A DNA stretch of 64,000 nt from assembly GCF_014206815.1 (NCBI RefSeq), contig NZ_JACHNP010000003.1, forward strand, positions 310,001 to 374,000, read 5' to 3'. The DNA is from Xanthomonas sp. F10. GTDB taxonomy: Bacteria > Pseudomonadota > Gammaproteobacteria > Xanthomonadales > Xanthomonadaceae. The notes under the pieces were generated by a model. That model was not told the DNA's origin and did not search any database. It saw nothing but the letters and a program-made list of their open reading frames with translations. How positions within the stretch are numbered: position 1 is the stretch's first letter; the number at the start of each line of letters is the position of its first letter. The translations under genes and the position numbers were made by a program. Of the stretch, positions 51,434-58,376 are shown piece by piece.

Positions 51434-52234
51434 TCAGGGAGAGGAGGGCAGGCGCGAGGCGCGGGCGCGGCGCGCATCGTCCTCGTCGAGGGTGCGCAGC
51501 GCGCTGTGCACGAATTCCAGGTGGGCGTGCGCGGCGGCGCGGGCGCGTTCCGGGTCGCCGGCCAGGATCGCGTCGCGCAAGGCGCGGTGCTGGGCGTGCA
51601 GGGCGGCGAAGATGCGCGGCGAGGCGAACAGCTGTTGCCGGCTCTGCGAGATGTTGGCCTGCAGCAGGTCGAACAGGCCGCGCATCACCTGCAGCAGCAC
51701 GCGGTTGTGGGTGGCCTCGGCGATGGCCAGATGGAAGTCGGCATCGGCATGCGCCTGGGCGGCCGCATCGGCCTGCGCATGGGTCTGCAGCAGCGCCTCG
51801 AACGCGGCGTCGATGCGCGCGCGGTCGTCGTCGGTGGCGCGTAGCGCCGCGTGCCAGGCGGTGGCGCCTTCCAGGGCGTGGCGAGCCTCCAGCACGTCGA
51901 AACGGTATTCCGGGTCGGCGTGCAGCAGCGGCAGGAACGGCTGCAGCGGCGCCACCACGTGGTCCTCCGGGGTCGGTGGCCGTTGCACGTAGGTACCGCC
52001 GCCCACGCGGGCCCGCAGCAGCCCCTGGCTGGCGAGCTGGGCGATGGCCTCGCGCAACACCGGGCGGGACACGCCCAGTTCCGCAGCCAGGGCACGCTCG
52101 GCGGGCAGGCGCGCGTCGACCGCCAGGCCGCGTTGCGTGATCAGCGTCCGCAACTGCGCGGCGACCCGGTCGCTGAGCCGGGCAAGGGACTCGGCGGCTG
52201 CCGGTGTGCTGGCGGCCCTGGAGATTTTGGTCAT
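51434..52234 (-). CDS. lldR: GntR-family (FadR subgroup) regulator LldR
   Basis: A 266-residue regulator. The winged helix (about residues 20-88) contains [41 protein letters not shown]. The C-terminal FCD domain carries the ligand-site residues in [12 protein letters not shown] and [12 protein letters not shown]. First gene of the lldRD unit. Two operators matching TTGGTNNNACCAA lie at and upstream of its start. One overlaps its own start codon, implying direct autoregulation. L-lactate is the expected effector. Confidence 0.92.
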   Translation of the reverse strand: MTKISRAASTPAAAESLARLSDRVAAQLRTLITQRGLAVDARLPAERALAAELGVSRPVLREAIAQLASQGLLRARVGGGTYVQRPPTPEDHVVAPLQPFLPLLHADPEYRFDVLEARHALEGATAWHAALRATDDDRARIDAAFEALLQTHAQADAAAQAHADADFHLAIAEATHNRVLLQVMRGLFDLLQANISQSRQQLFASPRIFAALHAQHRALRDAILAGDPERARAAAHAHLEFVHSALRTLDEDDARRARASRLPSSP

Positions 52235-52239
52235 ACCAA
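52227..52239. promoter_or_regulatory. LldR operator 1, TTGGTCATACCAA, over the lldR start codon
   Basis: TTGGT-CAT-ACCAA is a 13-bp palindrome whose centre is the start codon of lldR (CAT at 52232-52234). It matches the LldR/PdhR-type consensus TTGGTNNNACCAA. Confidence 0.8.
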
Positions 52240-52324
52240 TTTCGCGGAGAGGAGAAACGCTACAGCGACATTAAGCGCCTGATCTCACGTGGCGTCAATC
52301 GCTTCAGCGCCATGGCTGCACAGA

Positions 52325-52339
52325 ATTGGTAATACCAAT
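52325..52339. promoter_or_regulatory. LldR operator 2, ATTGGTAATACCAAT
   Basis: A perfect 15-bp palindrome, 98 bp upstream of operator 1 centre to centre (about nine helical turns). It could form a repression loop with operator 1. Confidence 0.82.
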
Positions 52340-52367
52340 CAGTGGGGTCGTGACCAGCGACGTGGCC

Positions 52368-52949
52368 TCACCACACCCACGGCAGCAGTCGCCAGCTGTG
52401 CGCGGCGTAGTCCGGGTACTCCTCGGGGAAGGCCTGGGTCAGCATCGCTTCCTCGACCTGGATGCGGCGCAGGAACGCCCAGGTCACCGGCAGCACGATC
52501 GCCAGCAGCGACAGCACGTTGCCCATGCCCAGCGCCAGCCCGTAGAACGCCAGCAGCGCGCCGGTGTAGGAGGGATGCCGCAGATAGCGATACGGCCCGT
52601 GGCGGACCAGGCGGTGGCCTTCCTGGATGGTCACGTCGACGGTGAACCAGCGCGCCAGCACGCGGATCGACCACAACCGCAGCGCCAGGCCGCTGGCCAG
52701 CAGCACGCACGCCGTCCAGCGCAACGGCTCGCGCAGGTGCGGCGCATACCGCCACACGCCGAGCATCGACAGCACGACGCCCAGCGCCACCGCGGCATAC
52801 AGCACGCGCCACAGCAGCCGCAGCGTGCCCTGGTCGCGGGCGCCGCCATCGGCCGCGCGGCGGCGGCGGCCGAGCAGGATTTCGTAGGCGCCCCAACTCA
52901 GGCCGAGCAGCATGAACAGCAGATCCGGATGGTGCAGGGTCATGGGCAT
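52368..52949 (-). CDS. Isoprenylcysteine carboxyl methyltransferase-family membrane protein
   Basis: A 193-residue four- to five-span protein (segments about 10-22, 42-62, 74-92, 135-160). The conserved C-terminal ICMT motif is LVRHGPYRYLRHPSYTG (residues about 121-137) followed by EEYPDYAAHSWRLLPW. AGGAC precedes ATG 52949; ATG 52943 is an alternative. Bacterial members methylate lipids or other substrates with S-adenosylmethionine; no prenylated target is known here. Convergent with no neighbour and divergent from the sensor kinase. Confidence 0.8.
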   Translation of the reverse strand: MPMTLHHPDLLFMLLGLSWGAYEILLGRRRRAADGGARDQGTLRLLWRVLYAAVALGVVLSMLGVWRYAPHLREPLRWTACVLLASGLALRLWSIRVLARWFTVDVTIQEGHRLVRHGPYRYLRHPSYTGALLAFYGLALGMGNVLSLLAIVLPVTWAFLRRIQVEEAMLTQAFPEEYPDYAAHSWRLLPWVW

Positions 52950-53173
52950 GGCGGTGTCCTCGTGCGGCGTGCAAGGCAGGCATTGCGTGGCAGGGTGGAT
53001 GAAGCGGCCCCATCCAGCGCGCCGGGTGTCCAGCGCGCAGCAGGGCATGGACGCAGTGTGCCGCCATCGTGGTGGCGCGGCAGTGGCCGCTGGTCACCCG
53101 CTCCGCCTGCCGGAAGTCACTTTCTGCGTCCGGCCCATTGCCGCGGCGTCGCCGCGCGGTCAGCATCCGCCGC

Positions 53174-54271
53174 ATGAACCGATTCCTGCGCGACCTGATC
53201 GAACCCAAGCGCCTGGCCGGCTTGCTGACCGTGGCCACCGTGCTGTGGTCGTTCCAGTTCGCGCCGCATGCATTGGCGGCTTGGCGCTGGCTCGCGGCGA
53301 TGCTGTTCCTGCTGCCGCTGCTCGGCGCCCACTACTTGCCCGGGCGCTGGCGCGATGCCGCGCTGTGGCTCGAGGCGGCGGCGGCGATGGCCCTGGTCTG
53401 GCTGGAGCCGCATGTCGGCACGGCGCCGGTGCTGCTGGTGGTGGTGGTCGCGCAGCTGGCGCTGCAGTGGCCGCCGCGGCAGGTGCTGGCGCTGGCGTTG
53501 CTGGCCAACCTGGGCACGTTCCTGGCGCTGTCCGCCGCCGGCATCAGGCATCCTCTGCCGACCACGCTGATCTACGCCGGCTTCCATGCCTTCGCCGGCC
53601 TGAGTGCGCACTACGCGCGCACCGCCGAACTGGCGCGCGAGGCGCTGGCGCGGGTCAATGCCGACCTGTTGGCCACCCGCGCGCTGCTCGCCGACAGCAC
53701 CCGCGATGCCGAGCGCCTGCGCCTGGCGCGCGAACTGCACGACGTGGCCGGGCACAAGCTCACCGCCATGCGCATCCAGCTGCGCCTGCTGCTGGCCGAT
53801 CCGGCGCTGGCGCAACGGGCGGAGGTGGCGACGGTGGAGCGGCTGTCCGGCGAGTTGCTGGCCGACATCCGTGCGGTGGTGCAGTCGCTGCGCGACGAAC
53901 GCGGCGTGGACCTGGAGACGGCGCTGTGTGCCCTGGCCGCGCCATTCCCGCGGCCGCAGCTGCAGTTGCAGATCGACCCGGCGCTGCGCATCACCGACCC
54001 GCACCTGGCCGAGACCCTGCTGCGGCTGGTGCAGGAAGCGCTGACCAATGCCGCGCGGCATGCCGACGCCGCGCATGTGCGGGTGCGCCTGGGCCAGGAC
54101 CGACAGCAGCTGTGCCTGGACATCGAGGACGACGGCCACCGCGCCGAGCGCATCCGCGAGGGCAACGGCATCGCCGGCATGCGCGAGCGCCTGGCCGCGC
54201 TGCACGGGCGCCTGGACCTGGGCCGCACGCCGCTCGGCGGCATGCAGCTGAGCGTGAGGCTGCCGCTGTGA
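53174..54271 (+). CDS. Sensor histidine kinase, HisKA_3 (NarL/DesK type)
   Basis: A 365-residue membrane kinase. Five to six spans in residues 10-160 (with WFQ-type aromatic spans), no large periplasmic loop, so it probably senses the membrane or an intramembrane signal. A coiled linker (AELAREALARVNADLLATRALL) leads to the phosphoacceptor ARELHDVAGHKLTAM (HisKA_3). The HATPase region runs from LVQEALTNAARHADA to GNGIAGMRERLAAL. The stop overlaps the start of the response regulator by four bases, an obligate pair. Confidence 0.9.
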   Translation: MNRFLRDLIEPKRLAGLLTVATVLWSFQFAPHALAAWRWLAAMLFLLPLLGAHYLPGRWRDAALWLEAAAAMALVWLEPHVGTAPVLLVVVVAQLALQWPPRQVLALALLANLGTFLALSAAGIRHPLPTTLIYAGFHAFAGLSAHYARTAELAREALARVNADLLATRALLADSTRDAERLRLARELHDVAGHKLTAMRIQLRLLLADPALAQRAEVATVERLSGELLADIRAVVQSLRDERGVDLETALCALAAPFPRPQLQLQIDPALRITDPHLAETLLRLVQEALTNAARHADAAHVRVRLGQDRQQLCLDIEDDGHRAERIREGNGIAGMRERLAALHGRLDLGRTPLGGMQLSVRLPL

Positions 54272-54900
54272 GCGCGCTGCGGATCGCCCTGGCCGACGAC
54301 CAGGTGCTGGTGCGCGCGGGCCTGCGCGCGTTGCTGCAGACCCAGGGCATCGTCGTCGCCTGCGAGGCCGACGACGGCCAGGCCCTGCTCGACGCGGTGG
54401 CGGCGACGCCGGTGGACGTGGTGCTCAGCGACATCCGCATGCCGGGCATTGACGGCATCCAGGCGCTGCAGCAGCTGCGCGCGCGCGGCGACCGCACGCC
54501 GGTGCTGCTGCTCACCACCTTCGACGAATCCGACCTGCTGCTGCGCGCCACCGCCGCCGGCGCGCAGGGCTTCCTGCTCAAGGACGCTGCGCCGGAGGAT
54601 CTGCGCGAGGCGATCGCGCGCGTAGCCGCGGGCGAGACCCTGCTGCAGCCGGTCAGCACCGACCCGGTGCGCGCGCGCTACCGCTACCGCGACGAGGACG
54701 CGCCGCGCGACACCTTCAACGAACGCGAAGTGGCGATCCTGCGCCTGCTCGCCGGCGGCTACTCCAACAAGGAGATCGCGCGCAGCCTGTTCCTGGCCGA
54801 AGGCACGGTGAAGAACTACGTCTCCACCATCCTCGACAAGCTCGGCACCCGCGACCGCACCCGCGCCGTGCTCAAGGCGATCACCTTGCGCATCATCTGA
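54268..54900 (+). CDS. Response regulator, NarL/LuxR family
   Basis: A 210-residue regulator starting at GTG 54268, which overlaps the kinase stop (GTGA). Receiver residues 1-120: acidic pocket DD at ALADDQ, phosphoacceptor Asp in VVLSDIRMPGIDG, Thr in LLLTTFDE and Lys in FLLKDA. The C-terminal LuxR helix-turn-helix is NEREVAILRLLAGGYSNKEIARSLFLAEGTVKNYVSTILDKLG. The targets are unknown. The kinase/regulator pair resembles DesK/DesR in layout. Confidence 0.93.
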   Translation: MSALRIALADDQVLVRAGLRALLQTQGIVVACEADDGQALLDAVAATPVDVVLSDIRMPGIDGIQALQQLRARGDRTPVLLLTTFDESDLLLRATAAGAQGFLLKDAAPEDLREAIARVAAGETLLQPVSTDPVRARYRYRDEDAPRDTFNEREVAILRLLAGGYSNKEIARSLFLAEGTVKNYVSTILDKLGTRDRTRAVLKAITLRII

Positions 54901-55263
54901 TGCGCACCCAGGCGATCTCGCCGAGACATCCACCGTCAGCGCGTCGGGACTGAAGTCCCTCCCACACCGGTTCCATCCACCGCGCTATGCCCCCGCTCGC
55001 CGTAGGAGCGGCTTCAGCCGCGACAACCGACGGCGCGATGCGTGGCTCGCCGACCAGCGCGATCCACCTCGCGCCAGCGCAGCGCCCGCCACCACGATGC
55101 CTGCCTTTGTGGGAGCGACTTCAGTCGCGACGCGACACCCCTGCACGCGCGCGCCTCCACCCGCACCGCGTTCCATACCCTGCCGTGTGCTGCCACCGGG
55201 ACTTCTGCATGCCCGCCGCAGACATTAAGATGCCGCGGGCATTGTGCCGACGAGGAATTCACG
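54901..55263. repeat. Repeat-bearing interval before fabV
   Basis: 363 bp without a gene. It holds single arms of the palindromic repeat family: GTAGGAGCGGCTTCAGCCGC (55002-55021), GGGAGCGACTTCAGTCGC (55111-55128, a TCA variant) and an inverted GGGACTGAAGTCCCTCCCAC arm (about 54946-54965). The arms do not pair as perfect hairpins. The fabV promoter must lie in the last 100 bases. Confidence 0.7.
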
Positions 55264-56469
55264 TTGATCATCCATCCGAAAGTCCGCGGTTTCATCTGCA
55301 CCACCACGCATCCGCTCGGCTGCGAGCGCAACGTGCTCGAGCAGATCGCCGCCACGCGCGCGCGCGGCGTGCGCCACGATGGGCCAAAGAACGTGCTGGT
55401 GATCGGCGCGTCCAGCGGCTACGGCCTGGCCTCGCGCATCACCGCCGCGTTCGGCTTCGGCGCCGCCACCCTCGGCGTGTTCTTCGAAAAGCCCGGCAGC
55501 GAGAAGAAGGCCGGCACCGCCGGTTGGTACAACGCCGCCGCCTTCGACAAGCAGGCCAAGGCCGACGGTCTGTACAGCAAGTCGATCAACGGCGACGCCT
55601 TCTCCGACCAGGCGCGCGAGAAGGTGATCGAGCTGATCAAGCAGGACATGGGCGGCCAGGTCGACCTGGTGGTGTATTCGCTGGCCTCGCCGGTGCGCAA
55701 GCTGCCGAGCACCGGCGAAGTGAAGCGCTCGGCGCTCAAGCCGATCGGCCAGACCTACACCGCCACCGCGATCGACACCAACAAGGACGCGATCATCGAG
55801 GCCTCGATCGAGCCGGCCACCGAGCAGGAGATCGAAGATACCGTCACCGTGATGGGCGGGCAGGACTGGGAGTTGTGGATCGATGCGCTCGAAGGCGCCG
55901 GCGTGCTCGCCCCGGGCGCACGCACCGTCGCCTTCAGCTACATCGGCACCGAGATCACCTGGCCGATCTACTGGCACGGTGCACTGGGCAAGGCCAAGGT
56001 CGACCTCGACCAGACCGCGCAGCGCCTGCACGCGCGCCTGCAGCCGCAGGGCGGCACGGCCAACGTGGCGGTGCTGAAATCGGTGGTGACCCAGGCCAGC
56101 GCGGCGATCCCGGTGATGCCGCTGTACATCTCGATGGTCTACAAGATCATGAAGGAAAAGGGCCTGCACGAAGGCACCATCGAACAGGCCGACCGCCTGT
56201 TCCGCGAGCGCCTGTACCGCGAGGACGGCCAGCCGGCCGCCACCGACGACGAGAACCGCCTGCGCCTGGACGACTGGGAACTGCGCGACGACGTGCAGAA
56301 CGCCTGCAAGGCGCTGTGGCCGCAGGTGACCACCGAGAACCTGTTCCAGCTCACCGACTACGCCGGCTACAAGCACGAGTTCCTCAAGCTGTTCGGCTTC
56401 GAACGCAAGGACGTGGACTACGACGCTGAGGTCGACCCGGACGTCAAGTTCGATTGCGTGGAGCTCTGA
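55264..56469 (+). CDS. fabV: Trans-2-enoyl-ACP/CoA reductase FabV (TTG start)
   Basis: A 401-residue enoyl reductase, the triclosan-resistant type that completes fatty-acid elongation. The start is read as TTG 55264, since GAGGAA sits 7 bases upstream and the family N-terminus ([23 protein letters not shown]) begins exactly there; upstream ATGs have no ribosome site. NAD motif [15 protein letters not shown] (about 44-58) and catalytic [10 protein letters not shown] (Tyr-x8-Lys, Y236, K245) are present. Followed by a terminator hairpin. Confidence 0.93.
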   Translation: MIIHPKVRGFICTTTHPLGCERNVLEQIAATRARGVRHDGPKNVLVIGASSGYGLASRITAAFGFGAATLGVFFEKPGSEKKAGTAGWYNAAAFDKQAKADGLYSKSINGDAFSDQAREKVIELIKQDMGGQVDLVVYSLASPVRKLPSTGEVKRSALKPIGQTYTATAIDTNKDAIIEASIEPATEQEIEDTVTVMGGQDWELWIDALEGAGVLAPGARTVAFSYIGTEITWPIYWHGALGKAKVDLDQTAQRLHARLQPQGGTANVAVLKSVVTQASAAIPVMPLYISMVYKIMKEKGLHEGTIEQADRLFRERLYREDGQPAATDDENRLRLDDWELRDDVQNACKALWPQVTTENLFQLTDYAGYKHEFLKLFGFERKDVDYDAEVDPDVKFDCVEL

Positions 56470-56533
56470 GGAGCGGGGATTGGGGAGTGGGGATTCGGGA
56501 GTCGTTGTGATCCCGGATCCTGGAAAGAACATG

Positions 56534-56566
56534 CGGCCGGCAGCGATGTCGGCCGTTTTCTTTTTC
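56534..56566 (+). terminator. Intrinsic terminator after fabV
   Basis: CGGCCG-GCAGCGATGT-CGGCCG followed by TTTTCTTTTTC. A 6-bp stem and a strong T-rich tail 64 bases after the fabV stop. Confidence 0.72.
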
Positions 56567-56743
56567 GATGGCAGCCGAAGCGATGGCAGCGCCGGGATGA
56601 GCGGCCTCCATGGCGAGACAGGCGAGGGCTGTGCAGTGGCGGCGGGCCAGGCCGTACAGTGATTAGCGGCGCTGCCGGCAACACCGAAGCAGCGACATGT
56701 GCGCCATTGCGCTCGCACCGCGCATTGCTGATGTTCGATGGCT

Positions 56744-56810
56744 TGTCGCGGCTGAAGCCGCTCCTACGAGAGCGCACGCCGCACCCGTAGGAGCGGCTTC
56801 AGCCGCGACA
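56744..56810. repeat. Palindromic repeat pair, reversed arm order
   Basis: The left arm is the CTGAAGCCGCTCCTAC side and the right arm GTAGGAGCGGCTTCAG, facing outward. The order is inverted relative to copies 1-3 and 20 bases lie between the arms. Confidence 0.8.
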
Positions 56811-57057
56811 AGCGAAGCGGCAATGCGTGCGTTGACCGAGTCGCGTCGGGACTGAAGTCCCTCCCACAAAGACCCCACCCATCCCCGCGGCAGCTTTCCC
56901 CGGCTTCAGCCGCGACAACCGAAGCCGCGATGCTGGAATTGACCGAACCGCGTCGGGAATGAGGTCGGTTCCATACCGCGGCGCCGCCCCGCGCCGCGAA
57001 ACCCGCAGCGCTAGCGCCTTTGCCAATCCCCAATCCCCATTCCCCAATCCCGGCTTC

Positions 57058-58080
57058 TCACCGCCTCACATCGAACCGCGTCGCCCCCACGCAGGCCTGC
57101 ACCTCGGCTTCGCTCAGCGCCAGCACGTCGCCGGGCAGCGTGTGCTTGAGGCAGCCGGCGGCCAGGCCGAAGCGGATCGTGGCGGTGTCGTCCCACCCCT
57201 GGCTCAACCCGTGCAGCACGCCGGCGGCGAAGGCGTCGCCGCCGCCGATGCGGTCGACGATGCCGCTCAGCTCTTCGGCCGGCGCCTGCGCGACGCTGCC
57301 ATCGCGGCGCAGCAGCATCGCGCCCAGGCTGTGCCGGTCCACGCTGTGCGCCACGCGCTGGGTGCAGGCCATCGCCTGCAGTTGCGGGAACGCGGCGAAG
57401 GCGTCGCGCGCACCGGCCTCAACCCGCGCCTGCACGCTGTCCTGCGGGTAGCGGTGACCCAGCACCACCTCCAGGTCGCGGTAGTCGGCGAACAGCACGT
57501 CGGCCTGCGCCAGCAATTGCCGCAGGATGCCGGGCGCGTCGCCGTTCCAGGCTTCCCACAGCTTGGGCCGGTAGTTGCCATCGAACGACACCCGCACCCC
57601 GGCCGCGCGCGCTGCCTGTGCCGCGGCCAGCGCCGCCGCCGCGCCGCGCTCGCCCAGCGCCGGGGTCACCCCGGACAGGTGCAGCCACTGCGCGCCGCGC
57701 AGCAGCGTCGGCCAGTCGTGCTGGTCGCCCGCATCCAGCGCGAAGGCCGAGCCGGCGCGGTCGTAGGTGACCTCGCTCGGCCGGTGCCCGGCGCCGGTGC
57801 TGAGGAAGTACAGGCCCATGCGCCCGGGCACGAAGCGCACCCCGCGGGTGTCCACGCCATGCCGGCGCAACTCGCCGGCCGCGGCTTGGCCCAGCGGGTT
57901 GTCCGGCAGCACGCTGACCACGGAGACGGCATGGCCGAAATGCGCCAGCGCCACGCCCACGTTGGCCTCGGCACCACCCACCTGCACCTCCAGTCGCGGC
58001 GTCTGCAGCAGCCGTTCGTGGCCGGGCGCGCCCAGGCGCAGCAGCAGTTCGCCGAAGCAGACGATGCGGGAAACGGTCAT
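57058..58080 (-). CDS. kdgK: 2-keto-3-deoxygluconate-type PfkB sugar kinase
   Basis: A 340-residue cytoplasmic ribokinase-family kinase. Substrate and ATP motifs: FGELLLRLGAPGHERLLQ (N-term), VGGAEANVGVALAHFG, FDGNYRPKLW and the catalytic DRIGGGDAFAAGVLHG with Asp base. The best fit is KdgK, which phosphorylates 2-dehydro-3-deoxygluconate for the Entner-Doudoroff route. A related sugar-acid kinase is possible. Divergent from a TonB receptor, with a 17-bp repeat beside each start. This suggests an uptake and breakdown unit for a uronate-containing polymer. Confidence 0.85.
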   Translation of the reverse strand: MTVSRIVCFGELLLRLGAPGHERLLQTPRLEVQVGGAEANVGVALAHFGHAVSVVSVLPDNPLGQAAAGELRRHGVDTRGVRFVPGRMGLYFLSTGAGHRPSEVTYDRAGSAFALDAGDQHDWPTLLRGAQWLHLSGVTPALGERGAAAALAAAQAARAAGVRVSFDGNYRPKLWEAWNGDAPGILRQLLAQADVLFADYRDLEVVLGHRYPQDSVQARVEAGARDAFAAFPQLQAMACTQRVAHSVDRHSLGAMLLRRDGSVAQAPAEELSGIVDRIGGGDAFAAGVLHGLSQGWDDTATIRFGLAAGCLKHTLPGDVLALSEAEVQACVGATRFDVRR

Positions 58081-58149
58081 GGCGGGCGGGTCCGGGCGGC
58101 CGAAGGAACGCCAAGCATGCCGCGAAACGCGGGCGTCGGCCAGAAGAAC

Positions 58150-58166
58150 TGACTAGCGGTGTCATT
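58150..58166. promoter_or_regulatory. Direct repeat A, TGACTAGCGGTGTCATT (kdgK side)
   Basis: Identical 17-base element to repeat B. It begins TGAC and has GTCA near its end, a LacI/GntR-like half-palindrome, 70 bases upstream of kdgK. Confidence 0.8.
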
Positions 58167-58306
58167 TCTGTGCGGCTACAGGCGTTTCGGCACTGGCCGC
58201 CATCGCGATCATTCGCTATCTCATTGACTGGAAAGACCCTTGGAGCGCTTGGCACTCTGTTGCGCTGCAAGATGCCGCAATGTTTCGCAACTGTTAACGT
58301 TGTTTT

Positions 58307-58323
58307 TGACTAGCGGTGTCATT
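58307..58323. promoter_or_regulatory. Direct repeat B, TGACTAGCGGTGTCATT (receptor side)
   Basis: Second exact copy, 157 bp from repeat A (about 15 helical turns), 54 bases before the receptor start. It is suited to regulator binding with looping between copies. Confidence 0.8.
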
Positions 58324-58376
58324 CGCGACAACGCCCGCAGTTCCACGCCGTCATGTAACCCTTGGGAGGGGAGGAC

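Larger units (their letters stand above)
56470..57057. repeat. 588-bp gene-free interval packed with repeats
   Basis: It starts with GGGATTGGGGAGTGGGGATT (56476-56495) and ends with its complement CCAATCCCCAATCCCCATTC (about 57023-57042). Inside lie an outward-facing pair of palindromic-repeat arms (56744-56767 and 56787-56810), a GGGACTGAAGTCCCTCCCAC arm (about 56849-56868) and a partial arm GGCTTCAGCCGCGACAA (56902-56918). No open frame with a ribosome site is credible. Confidence 0.8.

Noticed and set aside
55042-55263. N-terminal extension of fabV from an upstream start
   Set aside because: It translates a palindromic repeat arm and lacks a ribosome site; family similarity begins at the TTG codon.
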